NCBI GenBank assembly: GCA_021161105.1 | Contig: JAGHBG010000190.1 | Location: 1 to 5,405 of the forward strand | DNA: 5,405 nucleotides | Origin: Thermotogaceae bacterium | GTDB taxonomy: Bacteria; Thermotogota; Thermotogae; Thermotogales; Thermotogaceae | Reading direction: 5' to 3' | Shown here: in pieces, positions 1 through 5,325 of the stretch | How the letters are laid out: every line of letters starts with the position of its first letter | How positions within the stretch are numbered: position 1 is the stretch's first letter | Translations under genes and position numbers: made by a program | The notes under the pieces: generated by a model | Databases searched by the model: none | What the model was told of the DNA's origin: nothing | What the model saw: the letters and a program-made list of their open reading frames with translations, nothing else

Positions 1-919
1 CATCGTTTGTAAGATGAAAGTATGCCAAAGACACCATTTTTTCTGTGGATTTTGATATAGCTGCCAAGACTATTCCTGCTTGAGCAATGCTGGAATACGC
101 AAGGGTTTTGAGCAGGTTTTTCTGGTAAAGTGCTGCGAGCTCTCCAGCTACGATGGTTATAAGAGCAAGTATGTAAAGCACATCAAGGCTGTATCCTCCA
201 AACACTGTAAGGAAGAGTCTTCCCATCATGTAAAGTGCTGCAAAGGAAACGGCTGTTGCCATAACGAGTGGGGAAAGATCGTTTCCACCGTAAACTCCAG
301 AAACCCATCCGTTTAGTGGAAAGAGTTTTGCCTCAACGCCAAGACCAACGAGATAAAGGATAGTTATAACAACTATGGCCTTTTCAGAAATAGCAAAATA
401 GGAAGCATGAGCCATGTTCAAGCTTCCAACCTGTGTGTAGGTGAATATCGTTGCAAGAAGGTACATTGAACCAGCTATTCCACCAAGTATGAGGTATTTA
501 AAAGCGTTGTAATAGTTACCCCTCTTTGAAGCGAGGATAACACCTGTTGCTGTGAGAATCTCAAGGAATACGAAGGAATTGAAAAGATCCCCTGTGAGGA
601 TGAATCCATTAACAGCTGCAAGCATAACCATCAAAACCGTTGAATATTTTCCAACGGTTTCCTTGAAAAGCGCAATGAGGAAAAATACGATGTTTGCTAT
701 CAAAACAGCATAGTAACTTGCGTCATCTAAAACGAGGTTTATACCAAATGGCGGTTTCCATCCACCAAGAACATGAACGGATGGAACAGATGTTTTAAGC
801 AAAAGAGCGATAATAAGGTTAACAACCGTAGAAATTACCAAAAGAGGATATGAAAAACTCTTTTTAATCGCTGCGAGGAATGCGAATATCAAAGGGAGAA
901 CGATAAGCAGCACCATCAT
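1..919 (-). CDS. mnhD: MnhD/MbhH-like (NuoN-type) proton-translocating antiporter subunit, 3' end missing
   Basis: About 306 residues are present; the C-terminus lies beyond the left edge. The protein is a polytopic membrane subunit of the NuoL/M/N family, which forms the ion channel of Mrp antiporters and complex I-like arms. Visible hallmarks are GDLFNSFVFLEI at about residues 110-121, where E120 is the conserved TM5 glutamate, and GVEAKLFPLNGWVSGVYG at about 194-211, where K198 is the conserved TM7 lysine of the proton path. QKNLLKTLAYSSIAQAG, near residue 265, is the usual lysine-containing TM8 segment. The ATG at 917-919 overlaps the MnhC stop as ATGA and has AAAGGAG seven bases upstream. 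A second ATG follows immediately and is a possible alternative start. The family normally has about 490-510 residues, so about two thirds is seen. As the last visible gene of the module it corresponds to MbhH in the archaeal order. Family assignment is firm; MnhD versus MbhH/MbxH naming depends on what follows. Confidence 0.93.
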   Translation of the reverse strand, partial: MMVLLIVLPLIFAFLAAIKKSFSYPLLVISTVVNLIIALLLKTSVPSVHVLGGWKPPFGINLVLDDASYYAVLIANIVFFLIALFKETVGKYSTVLMVMLAAVNGFILTGDLFNSFVFLEILTATGVILASKRGNYYNAFKYLILGGIAGSMYLLATIFTYTQVGSLNMAHASYFAISEKAIVVITILYLVGLGVEAKLFPLNGWVSGVYGGNDLSPLVMATAVSFAALYMMGRLFLTVFGGYSLDVLYILALITIVAGELAALYQKNLLKTLAYSSIAQAGIVLAAISKSTEKMVSLAYFHLTND

Positions 920-1266
920 TCTCCCACTCCTTTCATGTTTTCTACATCTATACTTTCATGTTTCTCGTTAACTTTAACAAGGAGCGAGGCACCAAGAGCC
1001 AATACTCCCACGCCTATAACGATTGCTGTAAGGACAAGTGCCTGTGGGAGTGGATCAACAAAAACACCTTCCATGAACTCAGGAACAGCTTTTGAATAAA
1101 TAGGCGCTTTTCCATTGTCCACATAACCAACAGCTATTATGAAGATATTTACAGCCGTATCGATTATAGAAAGAGAAATAAGCTGTTTAAAAAGATTCTT
1201 TTGCGTCAAAAGACCGTATACCCCAATTCCTATCAAAATCGCGGAAATCCAGAATACCATGTTCAT
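916..1266 (-). CDS. mnhC: MnhC/MbhG-like (NuoK-type) antiporter subunit
   Basis: This 116-residue membrane protein belongs to the NuoK/MnhC family, a three-helix subunit next to the MnhD-type channel. It shows GVYGLLTQKNLFKQLISLS at about residues 15-33, then IIDTAVNIFIIAVGY, and the very characteristic VDPLPQALVLTAIVIG at 70-85. A charged tail of about 18 residues follows. Length is normal for the family. The stop overlaps the start of the MnhD-like gene by 4 bases. The first ATG (1264-1266) overlaps the upstream stop as ATGA but lies only one base after GGAGG, which is very tight. The ATG two codons later (1258-1260) has a more usual spacing of seven, so the mature start may be there, giving 114 residues. 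Identity is secure; only the start is open. Confidence 0.93.
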   Translation of the reverse strand: MNMVFWISAILIGIGVYGLLTQKNLFKQLISLSIIDTAVNIFIIAVGYVDNGKAPIYSKAVPEFMEGVFVDPLPQALVLTAIVIGVGVLALGASLLVKVNEKHESIDVENMKGVGE

Positions 1267-2033
1267 CCCTCCTTCTCGGAGTGAAGATCCGTGACGAGTC
1301 CAGAAAGTTCAGCTCCTACCTTAAGACCTATTGCAATATATACAAGAGGAACTATACCTGCACTCACAAGGTTTCCTACAACTCCGTTTGGCAGGAAGTT
1401 GTAAAGGAAGTATCCTCCTATTGCAAGTCCCAAAAGACCAATTATCACATAAGCTCCTCCCATGCTGCCTTCAAGAACACCCGTGGATGCTTTGGAAAGG
1501 AAGAACTTCTCATCGGAAAGGTATAGAAGAAGCGATGCCATCGCTATTATCGTTCCTCCAGGAAATCCTCCACCTGGCGTGAGGTGCCCATGAACAAATA
1601 TGTAAGCACCGAACATTATTATAAGGGGAACTAAAATACCCGTGCTCGTTCTAAGAACGAAATTAGCCTCTCTTCCATATCGCTTTCTTCTGCTACCACC
1701 GAGTATAAGACCAACTCCAAGAGCTGCTGTGAAAAGAACTGTAACCTCACCAAGGGTATCGAAAGACCTGTAATTAACGACTATTGATGTAACAACATTG
1801 GCGCTTCCTTCTTCTTTAGCTTTCTTACCATAAATTTCTTTCGCAGGTTGCCTGTGAATAGCTTTGCCTTCCATCCAAGCCTTTGCATTTTGAGCGTTAA
1901 CGCTTTTGCTCAGGAAGGCATCGGAAACCCGCTCCTTAAGATCGACTTTACCGTAGCCTGGGACGGTAGAAATGAAGGAGATGAGCATGTAAACAAGAGC
2001 TGCTGCTATAAGTATTGCATATAGTCTTCTCAT
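1263..2033 (-). CDS. mnhB: Fused MbhE-like / MnhB (MbhF-like) antiporter subunit
   Basis: This 256-residue protein joins two modules. Residues 1-24 are a membrane helix, followed by a charged stretch of about 50 residues. VVTSIVVNYRSFDTLGE (about 80-96) then leads into a second helix; this is the MbhE signature, equivalent to the extreme C-terminus of large MrpA proteins. From about residue 124 comes an MnhB/MrpB domain (PF04039 type), with VHGHLTPGGGFPGG at 147-160 and several helices ending near residue 245. In archaeal Mbh operons these are, as I recall, separate genes (mbhE, mbhF); here they share one uninterrupted frame. The ATG at 2031-2033 overlaps the preceding stop as ATGA and is preceded by AAAGGTGG about nine bases upstream. 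The gene is in a fixed antiporter context between the DUF4040 and MnhC genes. The assignment is firm; that the protein acts uncleaved is inferred. Confidence 0.92.
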   Translation of the reverse strand: MRRLYAILIAAALVYMLISFISTVPGYGKVDLKERVSDAFLSKSVNAQNAKAWMEGKAIHRQPAKEIYGKKAKEEGSANVVTSIVVNYRSFDTLGEVTVLFTAALGVGLILGGSRRKRYGREANFVLRTSTGILVPLIIMFGAYIFVHGHLTPGGGFPGGTIIAMASLLLYLSDEKFFLSKASTGVLEGSMGGAYVIIGLLGLAIGGYFLYNFLPNGVVGNLVSAGIVPLVYIAIGLKVGAELSGLVTDLHSEKEG

Positions 2034-2275
2034 TGCTCATCACCACCTTTCATTTTGAAGAGAGAAACCAAGAAAACTGCCGTAACAAGGCCAGCTCCAA
2101 CGGAAGCTTCCGTTATAGCAACATCGGGTGCTCTCATTGCTATGAATAGAAAAACGGAAACCAAGCTAACGACCGACATAGCTATAACTGCATCTAAAAT
2201 CTTCTTCGCTTCAACTGCGAAGACTGCTGCTACTATCATCATCGCACCCGCTAATATGATAAGGTAGTTCATCAT
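2030..2275 (-). CDS. mbhD: DUF4040/MbhD-like antiporter subunit
   Basis: This 81-residue membrane protein has about three hydrophobic segments. APDVAITEASVGAGL at residues 49-63 is the diagnostic stretch of the DUF4040 (MrpA C-terminal / MbhD) family, with acidic residues D51 and E56 in the membrane region. In ordinary Mrp antiporters this segment is part of the large MrpA protein; here it is a separate small subunit, as in Mbh/Mbx complexes. The ATG at 2273-2275 overlaps the MnhG stop as ATGA and is followed at once by a second ATG. GGTGAGG lies four bases upstream of the first, so the second ATG (spacing seven) is equally possible. Its stop overlaps the next start by 4 bases. The family is confident from the motif and position; the exact ion-path role of D51/E56 is inference. 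Confidence 0.9.
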   Translation of the reverse strand: MMNYLIILAGAMMIVAAVFAVEAKKILDAVIAMSVVSLVSVFLFIAMRAPDVAITEASVGAGLVTAVFLVSLFKMKGGDEQ

Positions 2276-2601
2276 TTTTCCTCACCACCTTCAAACTCAT
2301 CAACCTTCGTTATTGGAGCAGGTTTTACTCCGGCAAAGTAAGAGGCTCTGGCGAGAGTAGAACTTCCAACAGGGTTTGTAAGTGCAACGAAGGCGATGAT
2401 TATCAAAGCCTTAATTAAAAATGGTGGATAATAAATTCCAACACCAAGAACTGTTGAGAATGTCCCAAGGGTTGTTGCTTTAGTTCCAGCCTGAAGCCTG
2501 TTGTATACATCGGGCATTCTTATCATTCCAAGCCCACCAAGGAAATAGAAAAATCCGCCAATTATCATTAAAATTCCACCAAGCACTTCATTCCACATCA
2601 T
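2272..2601 (-). CDS. mnhG: MnhG/MbhC-like antiporter subunit
   Basis: This 109-residue membrane protein belongs to the MnhG/PhaG/YufB family. GMIRMPDVYNRLQAGTK at residues 25-41 followed by ATTLGT is the family core, and TNPVGSSTLARASYFAG at 75-91 is the C-terminal signature. The usual histidine in RLHA and in the later PxxxH segment of many Mrp-type MnhG proteins is replaced here by Gln37 and Ser81. From memory, the RLQAGTKATTLG form resembles archaeal MbhC more than stand-alone MrpG. The ATG at 2599-2601 overlaps the MnhF stop as ATGA; a strong GGAGGGG site lies just upstream. A second in-frame ATG follows directly. Length is normal, with a short acidic tail. Confident. Confidence 0.94.
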   Translation of the reverse strand: MMWNEVLGGILMIIGGFFYFLGGLGMIRMPDVYNRLQAGTKATTLGTFSTVLGVGIYYPPFLIKALIIIAFVALTNPVGSSTLARASYFAGVKPAPITKVDEFEGGEEK

Positions 2602-2846
2602 TTTCTCCCCTCCAAATAACGGGAGATTACCACCGTTTCAAGGTAAGAAAGAAGTCCATAAACAAGTGCTATATCGAGGTAGATACCTCTTTTTAAGATT
2701 AGAGCTATAACTGTAATAGTCCCTATTAACATTACATTCATGGTATCAAGAGCTGCCACCCTATCGGAAGAGGTTGGCCCAAGAAGGATCCTGATGAAAG
2801 ATAAAACAACGCCTATTCCAACCAGCACAAAGAATGTTTCTATCAT
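2598..2846 (-). CDS. mnhF: MnhF/MbhB-like antiporter subunit
   Basis: This 82-residue, three-helix membrane protein belongs to the MnhF/MrpF family. RILLGPTSSDRVAALD at residues 19-34 contains the conserved Arg, the GPT turn and the DRV.ALD motif. YLDIALVYGLLSYLETVV at 56-73 is the second family hallmark. Length is typical. The ATG at 2844-2846 overlaps the MnhE stop as ATGA, with AAGGGGGTG five bases upstream. The stop overlaps the MnhG start by 4 bases. It acts in the membrane as one of the small structural subunits of the antiporter arm. Identity is secure. Confidence 0.95.
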   Translation of the reverse strand: MIETFFVLVGIGVVLSFIRILLGPTSSDRVAALDTMNVMLIGTITVIALILKRGIYLDIALVYGLLSYLETVVISRYLEGRK

Positions 2847-3310
2847 TCGAACACCCCCTTGAGGATTCTTTCAAACCTTGCTGAGATGGCCTCTTCCTTT
2901 TTATCCATGGTCTTTACATCGATCCAGTGAATATAAAGATGATCGTCTTTGCCATCCAGGGTTAAAGTTCCGGGGGTAAGTGTTATGGAATTGGCAAGAA
3001 ATAACCTGGATACTTCTGACTCCAGATCAGTTTTAACTTTAACAAAACCCGGATTAAGAGGAAGCTTCGGGTTAAGAACTCTTGCAGCTACATCAATATT
3101 AGCTTTAACCATTTCAACTATAAAAACCGGTAAATAAATAACAATGAATTTAAAAAGCCTTACGAGTAATTTTCTATCAAACTTTATCCTGTGATAATTC
3201 CTAAAAACACTCGCAACGGCTATGGAAACCAATATCCCTACGACGAGTTCTTGATAGGAAAACCCCGTCAAAAATAGCCATAGCACAAGACTAGCAATGA
3301 AGACACTCAT
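2843..3310 (-). CDS. mnhE: MnhE/MbhA-like antiporter subunit, first gene of the operon
   Basis: This 155-residue protein belongs to the MnhE/MrpE family. It has N-terminal hydrophobic helices (about 2-37 and 50-68) and a soluble C-terminal domain. LANSITLTPGTLTLD at residues 105-119 and NPGFVKVKTDLESEVSRLF before it are the family core. I chose the ATG at 3308-3310 because a near-perfect AAAGGAGGTG ends about seven bases upstream. The frame is open to a GTG at 3317-3319, three codons earlier, but that GTG is itself part of the ribosome binding site. It is followed by MnhF with a 4-base overlap and preceded by more than 500 bases without a confident gene, so it is almost certainly the first gene of the operon. 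Identity is secure. Confidence 0.94.
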   Translation of the reverse strand: MSVFIASLVLWLFLTGFSYQELVVGILVSIAVASVFRNYHRIKFDRKLLVRLFKFIVIYLPVFIVEMVKANIDVAARVLNPKLPLNPGFVKVKTDLESEVSRLFLANSITLTPGTLTLDGKDDHLYIHWIDVKTMDKKEEAISARFERILKGVFE

Positions 3311-3317
3311 CCCATTC

Positions 3318-3327
3318 ACCTCCTTTG
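3318..3327 (-). promoter_or_regulatory. Strong ribosome binding site that fixes the mnhE start
   Basis: On the minus strand the run AAAGGAGGTG is followed by AATGGG and then ATG. This is close to the full anti-16S complement and sits at normal distance from the ATG at 3308-3310. The alternative GTG start overlaps the site and is therefore unlikely. Confidence 0.8.
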
Positions 3328-3331
3328 GTTT

Positions 3332-3369
3332 TATATACTAACATATGCCGGGTATATACTACCACATGC
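3332..3369 (-). repeat. Pair of 17-base direct repeats in the mnhE upstream region, possible promoter/operator
   Basis: On the plus strand, 3332-3348 (TATATACTAACATATGC) and 3353-3369 (TATATACTACCACATGC) match at 15 of 17 positions and start 21 bases apart, about two helical turns. On the minus strand each carries a TAGTATATA box that could serve as a -10 element. The distal box (3353-3358) would give a leader of about 35 bases, long enough for the ribosome binding site; the proximal box would leave almost none. Upstream of the distal box there is an A-tract but no recognisable -35. The position suggests a promoter with a duplicated regulator site. The repeat is seen; its function is inferred. 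Confidence 0.45.
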
Positions 3370-3601
3370 AAGCGCTTTTTTTAAACACAATATAATTATT
3401 TCACATATCAGATGTATTAAAGCCTATTGTTACCCGTAAATTCTCAAAGGGTTCTTCAGGACTTTAGAGAGAGTTCGAACATGATTTGTGAATTTTTTAT
3501 AAATATCAACGCTCAGTTATAATTTGACAAAATAAAGCACGATAAAATAAAACATCGCTGAAAAGGTTTATTTGCTTTCAAAACCAGATTTTTTATACCT
3601 G

Positions 3602-3616
3602 TTGACCTTTTGTCAA
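3602..3616. repeat. TTGAC-N5-GTCAA inverted repeat
   Basis: Two perfect 5-base arms flank a 5-base centre (CTTTT). A further GGTCAA lies at 3640-3645, in the same orientation as the right arm. The layout resembles a dimeric regulator site, but it lies about 290 bases upstream of mnhE and may be chance in A+T-rich DNA. Confidence 0.3.
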
Positions 3617-3736
3617 AGTATGAAAAAAGCTACAACTGAGGTCAATAGAAAAAACGATCTTATTCCACAGCCAGATTACTTGCTACAAATTGTACTGTGT
3701 ACCTGTATGTTCCTCTTTCCCACATCTATCATCAGT

Positions 3737-3772
3737 TTTAAAGAGCGATTTAAAGAGCGACTTAAAAAGCGC
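3737..3772. repeat. Three-copy 12-base tandem repeat
   Basis: TTTAAAGAGCGA occurs at 3737-3748 and again at 3749-3760, both exact. A third copy, CTTAAAAAGCGC at 3761-3772, differs at three positions. The period is a multiple of three, so in the weak plus-strand ORF it would encode repeats of Phe/Leu-Lys-Glu/Lys-Arg. It lies about 80-110 bases downstream of the minus-strand transporter stop. Confidence 0.85.
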
Positions 3773-3847
3773 CCGGCAAATCACTCTATAACAAAACATC
3801 GCAGCAACACAAATTATCGCATAACCACACTTCTATTAACTGATTTT

Positions 3848-4981
3848 TTAAACAAAGAAAGAAAAAACCTTGTTGAATATGACCATTCCAAGTAACGCAA
3901 AAGGATATGTGGCTGCATATCCTGTAATAACTTTCTCGCTTTTCGCCACATCGATAGCAGCGCCAAGGCCCGGAGTGCTTGTCATTCCCCCTGTAATCGC
4001 CCCTAGCAAAATAACCCAATCTAATTTGAAAACATATCGCCCAACAAGGTAGCCCACCAGAATTGAAATCACCGCTACAGCAAACGATATAACCATTAAA
4101 TATAAACTGTATTTGTCAAAATTTGTTACCACGCTATATCCTGATCTTAAACCAATAGACGACAAAAACATCACAAGTCCTATATTTTGTATAGATTTTA
4201 ATATGTGCTTATCAAAATCAAATTTTATTTTCCCGATCCTTTCAAATGAACCGAAAAACAAAGTGCTTAAAAGTATTCCTCCTGTCTTTCCAAGTTTTAA
4301 AGTCGCAAATTTTAAATTGATATTTATCTCCCCTATCAAAATTCCTATAGCTACAAGCAAAGCGTATGCAAGGACATTAAAACTTCCATTTTCTAAGTTA
4401 TGCGCCCCTTCTTTAGAATCCATATCGCAAGCAACATTATTCCCTCTTTTAAACAGCACCGAAAGGATATGCATTCCAAAGATAACCGCAAGAACTCCCG
4501 GAATATAGCCAACTGTATAGCCGTAAATTATTTCAGAAGGCTTATCAATGCTTTCAAGGGCGCTGGCCAGCCCCGGCGAGCTTGTCAAACTACCCGAAAA
4601 AACTCCAACAAGATTGTACTTATCCAGATCTGTCAGCATTAAAAACAGAAATGTTACCAAAAACCCGACAAATGTTACTAAAAACCCCAGTATGGCGTAT
4701 TTATATCCGGCTTTTTTAAATGTCCTTTTAATATCCTTTGACGCAATTAATCCAATAGACGAGACAAAAAGAATTAAGGAGAAATTAAAAAACACGTTAA
4801 AGGTGCTTCGAAATTGCAAAATATCTTCTTCCGACCTTAAAAAATTTGGAAATAGCCAACCTATAAAAAGACCGAAGAAAAGCGCTCCAGAAGCCCCAAG
4901 CCTGAAATCTTTAATCTTAATTTTCCCTAGCAATATCCCCAACACCATAGAAGCAAACAATAAAAAATAAGGATTTATCAT
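3848..4981 (-). CDS. AspT/YidE-like (aspartate:alanine exchanger family) membrane transporter without TrkA_C domains
   Basis: This 377-residue, multi-helix membrane protein has an obvious internal duplication. In the first half LFVSSIGLIAS (71-81) is followed by GSLTSSPGLASALE (130-143) and then IIYGYTVGYIPGVLAVIFG. The second half repeats this as MFLSSIGLRSG (271-281), GGMTSTPGLGAAID (331-344) and VITGYAATYPFALLGMVIF. The G-x-T-S-[ST]-PGL-x-x-A motif is that of the AspT/AAEx family (PF06826), which includes the aspartate:alanine antiporter AspT. AspT and YidE have about 550 residues with TrkA_C domains between the halves; here only a hydrophilic loop of about 25 residues (177-200) separates them. 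The ATG at 4979-4981 has GGGGAGG at 4987-4993, five bases upstream. There is no close neighbour, so it is probably transcribed alone. The substrate cannot be read from the sequence: an amino or dicarboxylic acid is a family-based guess. Confidence 0.88.
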   Translation of the reverse strand: MINPYFLLFASMVLGILLGKIKIKDFRLGASGALFFGLFIGWLFPNFLRSEEDILQFRSTFNVFFNFSLILFVSSIGLIASKDIKRTFKKAGYKYAILGFLVTFVGFLVTFLFLMLTDLDKYNLVGVFSGSLTSSPGLASALESIDKPSEIIYGYTVGYIPGVLAVIFGMHILSVLFKRGNNVACDMDSKEGAHNLENGSFNVLAYALLVAIGILIGEININLKFATLKLGKTGGILLSTLFFGSFERIGKIKFDFDKHILKSIQNIGLVMFLSSIGLRSGYSVVTNFDKYSLYLMVISFAVAVISILVGYLVGRYVFKLDWVILLGAITGGMTSTPGLGAAIDVAKSEKVITGYAATYPFALLGMVIFNKVFSFFV

Positions 4982-4986
4982 TTTAG

Positions 4987-4993
4987 CCTCCCC
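4987..4993 (-). promoter_or_regulatory. Ribosome binding site of the AspT-like transporter
   Basis: Minus-strand GGGGAGG lies five bases before the ATG at 4979-4981. No other in-frame start has a comparable site, so it fixes the start. Confidence 0.75.
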
Positions 4994-5104
4994 AAAGTTT
5001 ATTAACGCTTATCTAATGTCTCTATTACTTTACATACCGATTTAATATTCCAACCAACACAATCAGCAAAAATTCGTCTTACTCAAGAAAAATTCCCAAC
5101 ATCT

Positions 5105-5125
5105 TTATTCTATTATTCTATTATA
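5105..5125. repeat. Short 8-base tandem repeat
   Basis: Plus-strand TTATTCTA occurs at 5105-5112 and 5113-5120, followed by a partial copy TTATA. It overlaps the candidate -10 of the transporter promoter and lies where its transcript would begin. It may be a simple A+T-rich slippage repeat. Confidence 0.6.
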
Positions 5126-5150
5126 ACCGCATCTTATGTCATACATCCAA
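5120..5150 (-). promoter_or_regulatory. Candidate promoter of the AspT-like transporter
   Basis: On the minus strand a consensus TATAAT (plus coordinates 5120-5125) is preceded by TTGGAT (5145-5150) with a 19-base spacer. The -10 is perfect; the -35 is partial and the spacer long. It would give a leader of about 130 bases before the transporter ATG. No alternative nearer the gene is better. Confidence 0.35.
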
Positions 5151-5295
5151 TAGTGGGTACAACTGGTCACCATGATAATGTTTCATTCACCAAACACATT
5201 TACATACAAACAATAAGCTTGAAGAAGCTCATTTTATATTGCGAAATTTATGATTAAACCTGATTGTGCGGAGAATAAGAAACTTTTAAATAATT

Positions 5296-5325
5296 TTGAT
5301 TTTTCTGAGTTGCTTGTTGTATATT
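5296..5325 (+). promoter_or_regulatory. Candidate plus-strand promoter pointing out of the window
   Basis: TTGATT (5296-5301) and TATATT (5320-5325) are separated by 18 bases. The -10 differs from consensus at one position and the -35 at two. Transcription would start near 5332 and run rightward off the window. In such A+T-rich DNA chance matches are common. Confidence 0.25.

Larger units (their letters stand above)
3328..3847. other. Intergenic region between the transporter gene and the antiporter operon
   Basis: This stretch is A+T-rich and holds no confident gene. Visible elements are the direct repeat at 3332-3369, an imperfect hairpin (TCTCAAAG at 3442-3449 with CTTTAGAGA at 3462-3470), an 8-base palindrome GTTCGAAC at 3473-3480, and an inverted repeat TTGAC-N5-GTCAA at 3602-3616. 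A 12-base tandem repeat lies at 3737-3772, and a 7-base inverted repeat ATCAGTT/AACTGAT (3731-3737, 3838-3844) brackets it. On the plus strand a TATAAT (3518-3523) and a TTGACA (3524-3529) precede a weak TTG-initiated ORF (3572-3895). No G+C-rich hairpin with a T-run is found after the transporter stop, so I cannot mark a terminator. The mnhE promoter must be here or in read-through from the transporter gene. Confidence 0.6.

Noticed and set aside
80..316. Plus-strand 78-residue ORF rich in Cys, His and Lys
   Set aside because: It lies entirely opposite the MnhD-like gene, whose frame carries clear family motifs throughout; the odd composition is that of an antisense shadow.
3317..3319. GTG start for mnhE
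   Set aside because: It is part of the AAAGGAGGTG ribosome binding site; the ATG at 3308-3310 has correct spacing.
3473..3480. GTTCGAAC resembling a tRNA T-loop
   Set aside because: The flanking bases do not pair as a T-stem on either strand and no acceptor or anticodon arm can be drawn. It is just a palindrome.
3771..3779. GCGCCCGGC followed on the minus strand by a short T-run, as a terminator of the transporter gene
   Set aside because: The only self-pairing is three bases with a one-base loop, which cannot form a stable hairpin; no upstream complement is present.
3786..4019. Minus-strand 77-residue ORF overlapping the end of the transporter
   Set aside because: It is an alternative frame of the transporter C-terminus, which carries the conserved second PGL motif in the main frame; no independent support.
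4113..4970. Plus-strand ORFs of 131 and 140 residues
   Set aside because: Both are antisense to the AspT-like transporter and show no domain motifs.
5216..5229. AGCTT-GAAG-AAGCT hairpin as a terminator
   Set aside because: The stem is only five base pairs and no T-run follows on either strand.
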